Source: Rhizohabitans arisaemae
GTDB taxonomy: Bacteria; Actinomycetota; Actinomycetes; Streptosporangiales; Streptosporangiaceae
Reading direction: 5' to 3'
NCBI RefSeq assembly: GCF_025996515.1
Contig: NZ_BLRH01000034.1
Coordinates: 1 to 64,000 of the forward strand
Length of the DNA stretch: 64,000 nt
Part shown: positions 32,733 through 42,189 of the stretch, one piece after another
Layout of the letters: each line of letters begins with the position of its first letter
Numbering within the stretch: the stretch's first letter is position 1
Position numbers and translations under genes: made by a program
The notes under the pieces: model-generated
What the model saw: only the letters and a program-made list of their open reading frames with translations
What the model was told of the DNA's origin: nothing
Database searches by the model: none

Positions 32733-34222
32733 ACCCCGCACGCGCGTACCTCCGCTCCCGTGGTCGGCTCCCGAAGACCTGGTCGGACCGCTATGCGACG
32801 CTGTTCGGGCTGGTGCTCGTGATCGCGCTCGCCGGACAGCCCATCGAGGCCGCGCTGAGCGGACTGGCCGGACGGGCCGACCCCTCGCGGCTGGGTGCGG
32901 GGCTCGCTCTGATCTTCGCGGGCTACGCCGGATTCCTCGTCCTGGCGCGGACGCTCGGCCCGGTCGCGTTGCCGGCCGCCGACGCCGCCTGGCTGGTGCT
33001 CTCGCCGCTGTCCCGGCGTTCGACGTTGACCAGGACCGCGGTGGTGCTGTTCGCCGTTTCAACGGTGGGCGGGCTCGCCCTCGGCGTGGCGCTGCTGGCG
33101 GTGGTCGGCGCCCCGGACCACCTCACCCTCCGGGTGGCGGCCGCCCTGGTGGTGGGCGTCGCGACCGCGATCGGGGGCATGGCGACGGCGGTCCTCGGCC
33201 AGGCCTCTCCCGCGTGGGACCACTGGGTGCAGGCCGTTGTGGCGGGCACACTCGTGGCGGCGGTTCTCTCCGCCGCGCTGGGCGGCGGCCCGGGCCGGTC
33301 GACGCTGACCGCCGTCGCGAGCGCGCCGTCGGCGTGGGTGGGTGCCGTCGCGGGTACCGCCGTCGTGACGGCGGCCGTGTCGGCGTGGCGGGCCTGGATC
33401 GCGCTGGACCGGATCCCGGCTCAGCGGCTTCTTCGGTCCTCGTCCCGGTGGGGCAGGCTGAACACGGCGGTGACCCTCCTCGATCCGGGTGCGCTGACCT
33501 GGGCCGCCGAGGAGAACCGTTGGCGTGGCCGCGTGCTGCGCTCCCGCCGGTGGCCGCGCTTGGTCACCGGCCGGTGGGCGGGGGAGCAGGCCCTCGCCTG
33601 GCAGGAGTGGCGCCGGGTGGGCCGGCGTCCCCTGCGCCTCGCCGTGCTGTTCGGCACCGCGGCGCTCCCCGCCTTCGCCGTGCAGGCCGGTCTGTCCGCC
33701 GTCGCCGCGGTCGTCCTGCTCGGTGGGGCACTGGCCGCCGCCGTGGCCTGCACCGCGGGCATCCGCCGCGACGCCGACGACCCCACCCTCACCCGGCTGC
33801 TCGCCGTGGATCCGCGTGCCGCGCTGGCCGCCCGGGCGGTCCTTCCCGTCCTGGTCGCGGCTCTGTGGCTCGCACTCGGGTTGACCGGCCTGATGTCGGT
33901 CGGCGCATTGCCGGTCGGCGTGTGGTGGCTGCTGGCTCCGGCGGTCGCGCCCGCACTGGCCGCCGGGGCGATGCGGATGGCTCGGCGCCGGCCGCTGGAC
34001 CACTCGATGCCCGTCATCGACATGGGAGCCGGGGCGATCCCGGCGGGACCGCTGATCTGGGCGTTGACCGGGGTCGACCTGGCACTGCCGGCCGGTTTTC
34101 CCGCGCTGACGGCGCTGGTCGAACGGCCCGCCGACCCGCGGTCGCTCATCGTCACGCAAGCGCTGGTGGGAGCGGTGGTTCTCGTCGCCTATCTGCTGCG
34201 TGCGGCGTCGCGCAGGAGTTAG
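32729..34222 (+). CDS. DUF6297-type ABC exporter permease
   Basis: A 497-residue integral membrane protein with about twelve hydrophobic segments (TLFGLVLVIALAGQPIEAAL, LGAGLALIFAGYAGFLVLAR and later pairs). The long cytoplasmic segment around residues 225-295 (ENRWRGRVLRSRRWPRLV, EQALAWQEWRRVGRRPLRL) is typical of the actinomycete DUF6297 family that pairs with a small ATPase. It starts at GTG 32729 inside the ATPase stop. The exported molecule is unknown. Confidence 0.8.
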   Translation: MNPARAYLRSRGRLPKTWSDRYATLFGLVLVIALAGQPIEAALSGLAGRADPSRLGAGLALIFAGYAGFLVLARTLGPVALPAADAAWLVLSPLSRRSTLTRTAVVLFAVSTVGGLALGVALLAVVGAPDHLTLRVAAALVVGVATAIGGMATAVLGQASPAWDHWVQAVVAGTLVAAVLSAALGGGPGRSTLTAVASAPSAWVGAVAGTAVVTAAVSAWRAWIALDRIPAQRLLRSSSRWGRLNTAVTLLDPGALTWAAEENRWRGRVLRSRRWPRLVTGRWAGEQALAWQEWRRVGRRPLRLAVLFGTAALPAFAVQAGLSAVAAVVLLGGALAAAVACTAGIRRDADDPTLTRLLAVDPRAALAARAVLPVLVAALWLALGLTGLMSVGALPVGVWWLLAPAVAPALAAGAMRMARRRPLDHSMPVIDMGAGAIPAGPLIWALTGVDLALPAGFPALTALVERPADPRSLIVTQALVGAVVLVAYLLRAASRRS

Positions 34223-34537
34223 ATCTCGGTCTCCACAACCCCTGACTGCATACGTGCCACGCCAGAGGGCGGTATGTGAGGTTTCCGGGCGGATCTCCAT
34301 GGCGGACGCTCGCCGCCGGTGGCCGGAAGGCGGTCGTCTACGCTCGTGGGGACGTCGGCCTCGTCCTGTTCCCGGACGGCGCCGCACTTCGACGGGCTTC
34401 GCCCCGTACCGGGACTCACGCCCATGTCAGGCCGCCGATCGGATGACCGATCGGGGCGGTGGGCAGCGAATGTAATGCTTTACGGCCCTGCGTCCCAAGT
34501 AGAGATAAACCCTAGGCGATTGGGAGGGACGTAAGGG
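34223..34537. other. gap before sigma operon; hairpin and promoter region
   Basis: No gene is supported here. CCGATCGG at 34435-34442 and again at 34447-34454 can pair as a stem and probably ends the exporter transcript. The AT-richer stretch 34468-34515 (GTAATGCTTTACGG and AAGTAGAGATAAA) is the likely promoter of the sigma operon, but I cannot assign its sigma class. Confidence 0.5.
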
Positions 34538-35125
34538 ATGCAAGACACTGCCGTGGAGGCAGGGGATATGCGCCGGATCATGCGGGATCCTGAGGCGTTC
34601 GAGGTCTTCTACCGAAAACACGCCGAGTCGGTCGGCCGGTTTGTGGCACGCCGGGTGACCGATCCGCACATGGTGGACGACCTGACCACCGAGGTCTTTC
34701 TCGCCGCCATCGACACGGCGCGCACCTATCGGCCCGACCGGGGGAGCGAAGTGGCCTGGCTCTTCGGGATAGCCAGGAACGTGGTGGCCACCGAGCAGCG
34801 CAGAGCGGCCCGGGAGCTGAGCAAGAACGGGCGGGCCGCCGGGCGGCGTTCGCTGGACCCCGACGACATCGCCCGGCTGGAGGAGCGGATCGACGCCGAA
34901 CGGGCCGCACGCCCGCTCCTCAAGGCGGTCGCCGAGCTCCCGAAGAGCCAGCGGGCCGTCGCCGAACTGGTGGACATCGACGGCCTTTCGGTCGCCGAGG
35001 CCGCCGCCGCCCTGCGTATCCGGGTGGGAACCGCCCGAGTCCGGCTGCATCGCGCACACCGGTCGCTCAGGCAGGAACCCGATGCCCTCCCCGAGCCTGT
35101 CGTCACATTGAAAGGAGCATCATGA
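34538..35125 (+). CDS. ECF-type RNA polymerase sigma factor
   Basis: A 195-residue sigma factor. Region 2 is at ~18-85 (FEVFYRKHAESVGRFVARRV, DDLTTEVFLAAIDTA) and region 4 at ~125-180 (LPKSQRAVAELVDIDGLSVA, VGTARVRLHRAHRSLRQ). The ATG at 34538 was chosen as the first in frame and gives a family-typical length. Its stop overlaps the next gene by 4 bp (ATGA). The layout mirrors the pair at 4191-4703 and 3352-4194. Confidence 0.88.
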   Translation: MQDTAVEAGDMRRIMRDPEAFEVFYRKHAESVGRFVARRVTDPHMVDDLTTEVFLAAIDTARTYRPDRGSEVAWLFGIARNVVATEQRRAARELSKNGRAAGRRSLDPDDIARLEERIDAERAARPLLKAVAELPKSQRAVAELVDIDGLSVAEAAAALRIRVGTARVRLHRAHRSLRQEPDALPEPVVTLKGAS

Positions 35126-35967
35126 AGGCCGACCGCACCCCCCTCGCAGCCTTTGAGGAGCGGCGTCTCGTGGAACTGAAGGAGCACATCGCCGGCCGTG
35201 CCGCGGCCGAGCAGCGGAGCCGGCCCCGCAGGCGGCTGTTCTTCGGTGCCGCCTCGCTCGCCGGAGCCGGGCTCGCCACCGCGATCACGATCGTCTCGCT
35301 CGGCGGGACGGTGCCCGCCTACGCCGTCACCACGGACGCCGACGGGGTGGTGCACGCCGAGGTGCGTGACTTCCGCGACGCCGCGGGACTGACCAAGCGG
35401 CTGAAGGAACTCGGCGTGCCCGCCGTCGTGGACTACGTTCCGCACGGGCAGAAGTGCCGTGGACCGCGGGGGACCTTCGTGGAGGGCATTCCCGCCGGTC
35501 TGTACGAGCCGCCGACCGGTATTCCCGGGGAGAAGGACGGCTTGCGGATGAAGATCAATCCCAAGCTCTTCAAGCCCGGTCAGAGCCTCGTCTGGACCAT
35601 GACGGTCCATCCCGACGGGGTGGCGACCGCCGCCACCGTCCTGATGCAAGGCCCGGTGGCCCCCTGTGTGCTCGTCCCCGACGAGACCAAGGAGCCGCTC
35701 GGATCGACCGGGGATCCGGGCAAGTCGCTTCCCGCGTATCAAGTGGACGGGAAGACGGTCGGCGAGGTGCTTCCCGAGCTCAAGAAGCGCGGGCTGAAGG
35801 TCGTCTACGAGGTCGTCGAGGCCAAGCCGCTCGGGAAGGACCGCATCGGCGTCACCGTCGACAAGCAGTATTCCGGCCCGATCGGTAAGGACTGGACCGT
35901 CGTGCAGGGGTGGGAGCACACCCCCGGGGAGTTCAAGCTGGTCGTCTCGGAGAAGCCCCTCTCCTAG
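35122..35967 (+). CDS. single-pass membrane protein paired with ECF sigma factor
   Basis: A 281-residue protein. The cytoplasmic N-terminus (~1-38, FEERRLVELKEHIAGRAAAE) is followed by a transmembrane helix (LFFGAASLAGAGLATAITIV, ~40-60) and an extracytoplasmic domain with two cysteines (QKCRG, VAPCVLV). Translational coupling to the sigma gene and topology suggest a sensor or anti-sigma-like partner. Sequence similarity to the 3352-4194 protein is weak and mainly in layout. No catalytic motif is visible. Confidence 0.75.
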   Translation: MKADRTPLAAFEERRLVELKEHIAGRAAAEQRSRPRRRLFFGAASLAGAGLATAITIVSLGGTVPAYAVTTDADGVVHAEVRDFRDAAGLTKRLKELGVPAVVDYVPHGQKCRGPRGTFVEGIPAGLYEPPTGIPGEKDGLRMKINPKLFKPGQSLVWTMTVHPDGVATAATVLMQGPVAPCVLVPDETKEPLGSTGDPGKSLPAYQVDGKTVGEVLPELKKRGLKVVYEVVEAKPLGKDRIGVTVDKQYSGPIGKDWTVVQGWEHTPGEFKLVVSEKPLS

Positions 35968-36164
35968 CGGACCCCGTCCACGGCGGGCCCGACGATGCCG
36001 CCATGGGCGATCAGTCCACCCCCACCGAGACGGAGGTTCGTGTCCCCTTGGCGGGTCGTGACGCGAACCCCAGGTCGCCCTGTGTGACCTGAAGTCTCGC
36101 GCGAACCCCGGGTCGCCCTGGCCGGCCTGGGGTTCGCCGCTGTCCGGCCGGCGTTCCCCGCCGG

Positions 36165-36627
36165 GCCAATCGCTGCCCGAGTACCTCGCCGGGTTCCCGC
36201 ACGCGTACGGCGTCCTGCAGACCCGGGAAGGACTGGTCCGGGCAGCCAGGGAGAACGTGCAGGATCTCGCCGCGGACGGAGACGTGTACGCGGAGACCCG
36301 GTTCGCGCCCGAGTTCCACCTCGGCCACGGGCTCACCGGCGCCCAGGTGCTCGATGCCGTCCTGGCCGGCACCAGGGAGGGATCCAGGAGGCAGGCCGAC
36401 GCATCGACGTACGCGTCATCGTCTGCGCGATGCGCGACCGCCGGTTCGCGGCTCAGGCCGCGGAACCGGTTCAGCGCACGACGGACACCCGGGTCGTCGC
36501 CTTCGACCTCGGCGGGCCCGAGACGGGATACTCGGCGCGGCGGTTCCGGGACCTTTTCGGGCTGCGCCGCGCGGGGATTCACGTCACCATCCACGCGGGG
36601 GAAGGCGACGGTATGGCCTCCATATGA
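36165..36627 (+). pseudogene. adenosine deaminase remnant, frameshifted and truncated
   Basis: Frame one reads SLPEYLAGFPHAYGVLQTRE, GLVRAARENVQDLAADGDVY, AETRFAPEFHLGHGLTGAQV and VLAGTREG. After a frameshift near 36385, frame two reads DVRVIVCAMRDRRFAAQA, VVAFDLGGPETGY and GIHVTIHAGEGDG, ending at 36625-36627. These are ordered adenosine deaminase segments, including the FDLGGPE and TIHAGE active-site motifs. The N-terminal HxH metal motif and the C-terminal SLNTDDP region are missing. The gene is not functional. Confidence 0.85.
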
Positions 36628-36742
36628 CGACGGTGGGGATACACGGCGCCTTCCTGCCCGACGAGGAACGCGGCGACCTCGGCGAGCGCGTCACCGCGTG
36701 CCCACGGTCGCGTCGTGGGACTCCGTTCCCGGCGGTCGGTGG

Positions 36743-39700
36743 TCAGGTGGAGAAGCTTGCGGCTTCGGCTTCCGCCTGGGTGAGGGAGGCCTGCCACTTG
36801 TCCGGGTCGATCTGGACCAGGCGTTCGAAGACGCGGACGCGCCTGGCCATCCAGGCCGCGCCGGCCGTACGGTCTCCGGCCTCTCGTTTCACCCAGGCCA
36901 GGTTCCATAGGGCTCCGGCCAGTGAGGGCCAGTGCTGATTGGGGACGACGGAGGCCAGCTGGTCGTAGTCGACGGGGCCGGTGACCCCGGGTTGGCGAAG
37001 CCCGGCGAGTTCTTCGTAGACGGTCAGTCCCTGCTGGGCGTAGGTATGGACCGCGGCCGGGTCCAGCCCGGCGCGGTGGTAGAAGATCAGCTCGAAGACG
37101 GCGTCGGCGAGCGAGGGGCGGTGTTTCACCGGGTCGGTTTGGGCGAGGCGTTCGTAGACGCGGATGCGCTTGATGGTCCAGTCGGCGGCGGCGGTGTGGT
37201 TCCCCGCCTCGTGGTTGGTCCAGGCCAGGTTCCACAGCGCCCCGGTGAGCATGTGCCACTCCCAAAATTGGTTGGGGGTGAAGGCCGCCAGCTGGTCGTA
37301 GTCGACGGGGTTGGGGGAGCCGTGGAGACCGGCGAGCTCCTCGTAGCGCGCCAGCCCTTGGCGGGCGTAGGTCTGGACGGAGGCGGCGTCCAGCCCCGCA
37401 CGGTGGTAAAAGATGAGTTCCCACAGTGCGTCGGCCACTGTGGGGCGGTGGGTGCCCGGGTCGGTTTGGGCGAGGCGTTCGTAGACGCGGATGCGCTTGA
37501 TGGTCCAGTCGGCGGCGGCGGTGTGGTTTCCGGCTTCGCGGTTGGTCCAGGCCAGGTTCCACAGTGCCCCGGTGAGCATGTGCCACTCCCAATAGTGGTT
37601 GGGCGTGAAGGTGGCGAGCTGGTCGTAGTCGACCGGGGCCTGGGATCCGGGTGGCCGTAGTCCCGCCAGCTCCTCATATGCGGCCAGTCCTTGCTGGGCG
37701 TAGGTCTGTATCGCGGCTGGGTCGAGTCCGGCGCGGTGGTAGAAGATGAGCTCCCAGAGGGCGTCGGCGACGGTGGGCCGGTGTTTCTCGGGGTCGATCT
37801 GGGCGAGGCGTTGGTGGACGCGGATGCGTTTGACGGTCCAGTCGGCGGCGGCGGTGTGGTTTCCGGCTTCGCGGTTGGTCCAGGCCAGGTTCCACAGCGC
37901 CCCGGTGAGCATGTGCCACTCCCAATACTGATTGGGGGTGAAGTCGTCGAGTTGTTCGTAGTCGACGGGGTCTTGCGAACCGGATGAACGGAGGTCCGCC
38001 AGCTCCTCGTAGGCAATCAGGCCTTGCCGGGCGTAGGACTGGATGGAGGCGGCGTCGAGTCCGGCGCGGTGGTAGAAGATGAGCTCCCACAGCGCGTCGG
38101 CTGCCAAAGGCCGGTACGTGTCCGGGTCGACCTGGGCCGCCCGCCGGTAGACGCGGATGCGTTTGACGGTCCAGCCCGCCGCGGCGGTGAAGTCGCCGGC
38201 TTCTCGGTTGGTCCAGGTCAGGTTCCACAGCGCTCCGGCCAGGAGCGGCCATCCCCAGTGCTGGTTGGGGGTGAAGGTGCTGAGCTGCTCGTAGTCGACC
38301 GGGGTTTCCGAGCCGGGGGTACGGAGTCCCGCCAGCTCCTCATAGGTGTGCAGTCCTTGCCGGGCGTACTTCTGGGTCGAGCCGGCGTCGAGTCCGGCGC
38401 GGTGGTAGAAGATCAACTCGAAGAGGGCGGTGGCCAGCAGAGGCCGGTACTTTTCGGGGTCGGCTTCCGTCAGGCGCCGGTAGACCAGGACCCGTTCGAT
38501 CATGGCCGCGGTAGCTTCCCTGCGGCGTCCCGCGTTGGCGAGCGTCTGGGTGAAGACGGCGAGGGCCGCCGCGCGGTCGAGCCAGGGCTGCGGGCAGGCG
38601 GCGATGTTGTCCAGGTAGCGGGGATCGTTCCGGTCACGGAAGTCCAGGATCAGCGGGGCGTCGCAGCTGGGGTGGGTGACCTCGAACTTTCCGTCGTGGC
38701 CACCCGGGGTCTTCAGGTAGGGGCTGTTGGCCAGTGGCGCGTTCTCCGGGAACAGCGGCTGGTCGTCCAGCTCGACCCGGGGGGCGTAGGTGTGCGAGTC
38801 GGGCCGGACCCAGAAGTCGAACCGGTGATTGTCCACGGTGTGAAATGAGTAGAAATCACTCCACCTAAGTGGATTGGGAAAGGTATTCCGTTGCCGCACG
38901 AGCTCTTGGAACGTGGTGAAGGTGATGGGTGCCCCGGTGGAGGGGTCGGGTGTGTCGGCTTCGATCACATAGAGAAAGCCCAAGGTCTTCGGGGGGACGG
39001 CGTCGTAGAGCACGTTCAGGAACTCGGCCTGCTGCGGGTCGACGGGTGTCCGGTAGATCGCGACATACACGCCGAGAGAGCCGTAGAACCGCAACGGCTC
39101 GGGCACCGTGGGCTCGGGCTGTTTGCCGAGGTCGAGAAAGAGCCAGGGTCCGTCCCAGGAGGCGCCCGCGAGTAGCAGCCACTTGTCGGGCACCTGCATC
39201 TCGGCGCCGCAGGCGAATCCGCGGTGCACGCCGGTGTTGACGGCGTCGCGATCAAGGGACTCCGTCTCGTTGTCCTCTGCGTCGACGATGCGGAGGCTGG
39301 GCCACCGGTCGAATCGGATCAGGTCGGCGAACTTGCTGTCCAAGTCGAGCCGGACGTCCAGGTCTCCGGGGTTGACCCGCACGTCGAAGGCCCGGGTGAA
39401 CATCAGGGTCGTGGACTGGGCGATGGCGACCTGCTTGTACCCGGTCCACTCGTCCAGGCCGTACCCGCTGTTGAGCCACATCCCTCCGGCGGTGAGCAGG
39501 AACGACGGGGAGTGGTAGTAGATCTCCATACCGCTCATGGCGTCTTCGTCCGCCTCGTGCATCTGCGGCCGTTGACCGTGCCAGAACAGGTGGAGGTCGG
39601 CGGGGTAGCGGGTCATGGCCAGGATGTAGGCGGCCGGGGGCGGCCGGTAGTCGGACAGGCCGGCGATGAGCGCGTTGAGCGCCCAGTCGTCCGGGAACCA

Positions 39701-41689
39701 CCGCATGGGTTTTCCGTCCCGGTCGGGGATGCCGGAGTACATGGCGAAGAACCCGGTGACCGGGTCACCGCCGATCCCCTCCCGGAGCAGGTCGTTGATC
39801 TTGCCTGGGCTGCTGGCCGTTTCCTTGAGTCGCCGGAACGGGGGTACCCGGCGCATCCGGGTACTGGAAACCCCGAATTTGACCATGATGTAGTCGAGCA
39901 GGATCCGCGCACCGTGTCTGACCGTCTTGTCCTTGGCGAAGTCGTGCAGGTTCATCAGGGCGTGCAGGGACAGCCGCTGGTACGGGCGGGCGTTGAACTC
40001 CAGGAAGTCGTGCTTGGCGATGGTGTGCATGTAGCCGAGCAGCCAACCGGCCAGGCCGTTGCCGACGTTGTCGACCTTCGCGTCGCCGGTCTTCTCGAAG
40101 AGGAGCTGGTTGACCAGGTACCGGGAACTGTTGATCATCAGCATGTGGTTCTCGGTTTCCGGGGCCACCTCGGTGGCCAGGGGGTAGGACTCGTCGGCAG
40201 GGTTGTGCGCCCCGTTGAGTGTCACCGGGACCAGCTCGGTGAGGATGTGGTCGACCTCCTCCTGGGTGAGCAGGTCGCGGTATCGGTAGAGGATGACCAT
40301 GAGGCCTTTGACGGCCATGTCGTAGTCGCCCAGCCGTTGCAAGTGAATTTGAAGAAAGGACACGAACTCGTCGAAGCTGGTGCCCATGTGCCCGTTCGCG
40401 CGGTTCAGGGTGCGTAACGCGGTGTGAAAGAGCACAAGGGCGGGCGGTTCGCCGGGAGTCCGGAAGCCGCGGTCGACCGACAGCACCTGGAGGTAGGCGA
40501 TCAGCTGGAGGGTGTTGTCCTCGGTGGCCGTGATGGACGGCAGGTTCAGCCATCGGGTGTGCACGTAGTGCCGGGCGATGTCGTTGGCCCGGGCGCCGTT
40601 GCTCGCATAGGCGTCGGCGGGGGTTCCGCCTGCGGGCAGGGGGCCGAGGATCGCGTCGGCGGGACCTCGGTCGTACCAGACGGCGATCTCCGGGGTGCTC
40701 CCGAAGGAGAAATCTTGCGGAGACAGGCTGTTGCCGAACGGCGCCGGCGGTTCGACCGTGACGCCGGGTTCACCGGTCGGGGCCAGCCCGGGATTCTGGA
40801 GCAGGGTGATCGTGGGGTGGATGCGGAAGGTGTAGAGCCCGTTCCCCCGGGTGTTGTCGAGCCGGAACTGCCCTGAGCTCACGCCCGCTCGGGCCCATTC
40901 CAAGTCCGGGGTGGGCACCCAGACCAGCCGCTCCAGGAACTTCGTCCCGTTGTGGGTGACGTCCACGCGGAACGCGTTGAATCCGATGTTGCCGCCGCCC
41001 CAGCTGACCACGAGGGACCTGCGCTGCTGATACACCGCGATGACCATGCGCGGCCCGAACTGCGGGGCCGTGAAGATGCGGCCGAATTCGAACTCCTGGT
41101 TCCGGATGTCGCCGACGGGATTGACGTCCTCCGGTTCCAGGGGTTTTCCAAGCGGGCCCTCCCAGGCCCCCAGCTCGTGCCACCGTTCCGCGATCACACC
41201 AGTGACCGGAGGCCACTCGGGGCTTGGGGAACCGGGGATCGTCCCGAGTTGTACCCGGACGGGGATGGTCGATCCCTGCGGGCTTTCATCGTCGTCGTCC
41301 ACGCCGCGGACGGTGAACCCGTACTCGCCGAAGCCTTGCAGCCGGGTCCAGATCTGCAGCATGCTCTGGTTGGCGTCGATGGGCCGCAGTTGCAGGCCTG
41401 ACTGGCCCTGGCTCGCCCCGTTGAAGGTGATGTCGCAGCGGTGGTGGTCGTAGCCGAATCCGGTTTTGGACCATTCGAAGCAGGCGTCGTTGCGGAGCCG
41501 GAAGCCGCTGACCACCATGTCCTGGTCGGGGGACCAGGCGATCTCCCCGTTCTCGAACCGCTGGCGCCGCCCGTTGCGTCCGGGGACGTCCTCCTCCGGC
41601 CCGGTGGCCTTTCCGAAGGGCCCGTCGGCGGCGCCCCAGGAGCGCCATCGGTTGCCGATTTTGCCGTCCACCGAGAAACCGTCGGGCAT
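36743..41689 (-). CDS. giant LGFP-repeat / toroid / helical-repeat protein
   Basis: A 1648-residue protein without signal peptide. Two LGFP-type repeats are near 5-60 (GNRWRSWGAADGPFGKATGP) and 180-235 (AERWHELGAWEGPLGKPLEP), separated by Ig-like sequence. The central region (~345-1040) is helical with HNPADESYPLATEVAPETEN and INSSRYLVNQLLFEKTGDAK, then beta-rich, with an overall layout like alpha/alpha-toroid polysaccharide lyases; this is tentative. Residues ~1055-1648 are five ~110-residue TPR-like repeats (GALWNLAWTNREAGNHTAAA and ALWELIFYHRAGLD in each). ATG 41689 follows GGAGAGGA. No known complete family matches. Monocistronic layout is likely. Confidence 0.75.
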   Translation of the reverse strand: MPDGFSVDGKIGNRWRSWGAADGPFGKATGPEEDVPGRNGRRQRFENGEIAWSPDQDMVVSGFRLRNDACFEWSKTGFGYDHHRCDITFNGASQGQSGLQLRPIDANQSMLQIWTRLQGFGEYGFTVRGVDDDDESPQGSTIPVRVQLGTIPGSPSPEWPPVTGVIAERWHELGAWEGPLGKPLEPEDVNPVGDIRNQEFEFGRIFTAPQFGPRMVIAVYQQRRSLVVSWGGGNIGFNAFRVDVTHNGTKFLERLVWVPTPDLEWARAGVSSGQFRLDNTRGNGLYTFRIHPTITLLQNPGLAPTGEPGVTVEPPAPFGNSLSPQDFSFGSTPEIAVWYDRGPADAILGPLPAGGTPADAYASNGARANDIARHYVHTRWLNLPSITATEDNTLQLIAYLQVLSVDRGFRTPGEPPALVLFHTALRTLNRANGHMGTSFDEFVSFLQIHLQRLGDYDMAVKGLMVILYRYRDLLTQEEVDHILTELVPVTLNGAHNPADESYPLATEVAPETENHMLMINSSRYLVNQLLFEKTGDAKVDNVGNGLAGWLLGYMHTIAKHDFLEFNARPYQRLSLHALMNLHDFAKDKTVRHGARILLDYIMVKFGVSSTRMRRVPPFRRLKETASSPGKINDLLREGIGGDPVTGFFAMYSGIPDRDGKPMRWFPDDWALNALIAGLSDYRPPPAAYILAMTRYPADLHLFWHGQRPQMHEADEDAMSGMEIYYHSPSFLLTAGGMWLNSGYGLDEWTGYKQVAIAQSTTLMFTRAFDVRVNPGDLDVRLDLDSKFADLIRFDRWPSLRIVDAEDNETESLDRDAVNTGVHRGFACGAEMQVPDKWLLLAGASWDGPWLFLDLGKQPEPTVPEPLRFYGSLGVYVAIYRTPVDPQQAEFLNVLYDAVPPKTLGFLYVIEADTPDPSTGAPITFTTFQELVRQRNTFPNPLRWSDFYSFHTVDNHRFDFWVRPDSHTYAPRVELDDQPLFPENAPLANSPYLKTPGGHDGKFEVTHPSCDAPLILDFRDRNDPRYLDNIAACPQPWLDRAAALAVFTQTLANAGRRREATAAMIERVLVYRRLTEADPEKYRPLLATALFELIFYHRAGLDAGSTQKYARQGLHTYEELAGLRTPGSETPVDYEQLSTFTPNQHWGWPLLAGALWNLTWTNREAGDFTAAAGWTVKRIRVYRRAAQVDPDTYRPLAADALWELIFYHRAGLDAASIQSYARQGLIAYEELADLRSSGSQDPVDYEQLDDFTPNQYWEWHMLTGALWNLAWTNREAGNHTAAADWTVKRIRVHQRLAQIDPEKHRPTVADALWELIFYHRAGLDPAAIQTYAQQGLAAYEELAGLRPPGSQAPVDYDQLATFTPNHYWEWHMLTGALWNLAWTNREAGNHTAAADWTIKRIRVYERLAQTDPGTHRPTVADALWELIFYHRAGLDAASVQTYARQGLARYEELAGLHGSPNPVDYDQLAAFTPNQFWEWHMLTGALWNLAWTNHEAGNHTAAADWTIKRIRVYERLAQTDPVKHRPSLADAVFELIFYHRAGLDPAAVHTYAQQGLTVYEELAGLRQPGVTGPVDYDQLASVVPNQHWPSLAGALWNLAWVKREAGDRTAGAAWMARRVRVFERLVQIDPDKWQASLTQAEAEAASFST
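36750..38520 (-). repeat. five tandem ~330-bp coding repeats
   Basis: The anchor AGGTTCCA recurs at 36900, 37227, 37554, 37887 and 38220, giving periods of 327, 327, 333 and 333 bp. Long stretches between copies are identical at nucleotide level, so the array is recently duplicated or being homogenised, and copy number may vary between strains. Confidence 0.85.
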
Positions 41690-41918
41690 GGGATCGGTCC
41701 TCTCCGTCGGTATCCGAGCAAACCTGATGAAGGTGCTGATCAGATCCGCGCGGAGGAGTCACGACGACCGCGGAGATGCCAGACACATCCCCCCATACCC
41801 GGTTGGCACGGCGCTACCCGGGGGAGGGGCCGATGCCGGGTTCCCGGACACGGTCCGTACGGCCTCCGCGGCCGGCACACCGGCGTGGCCGCATCACGGC
41901 GTCGGCGAACGGGGCCGG

Positions 41919-42116
41919 TTAGGAGTCGCCGGCCTCGGCGATGCTCCACCGCCCGACCTCGTGGTAGTCCGAGTCGTAGACGACCGACCCGTCGCCCGGC
42001 TTCAGCTCGTAGTGGTGCAGATTCCCACCCCAATATCGCAGGATACGGCCCAGCTCCCCGACGGCCTTCCCGTCGAACGCCGTGTCACCCATATCCACTT
42101 CGAGAACAAACCTCAC
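41919..42116 (-). CDS. small conserved hypothetical protein
   Basis: A 65-residue acidic protein: VLEVDMGDTAFDGKAVGELG, RILRYWGGNLHHYELKPGDG, SVVYDSDYHEVGRWSIAE. GTG 42116 has a strong GGAGG at 6-nt spacing, which supports it as real. It resembles a widespread short actinomycete protein type with a C-terminal D..G..VGRW strand, often near mobile DNA. Function is unknown. It lies upstream of, and on the same strand as, the giant gene, with a ~230-bp gap between. Confidence 0.75.
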   Translation of the reverse strand: MRFVLEVDMGDTAFDGKAVGELGRILRYWGGNLHHYELKPGDGSVVYDSDYHEVGRWSIAEAGDS

Positions 42117-42189
42117 TTGTCGCCTCCGTACGTGAGGCGAGCGGATGGACGCCGCTCACCTGCTTAAATCATGTCATTGACCTTCCCAG

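Noticed and set aside
36750-38520. Possible CRISPR or satellite array
   Set aside because: The repeats are in-frame coding units of the giant protein with codon-preserving periods.
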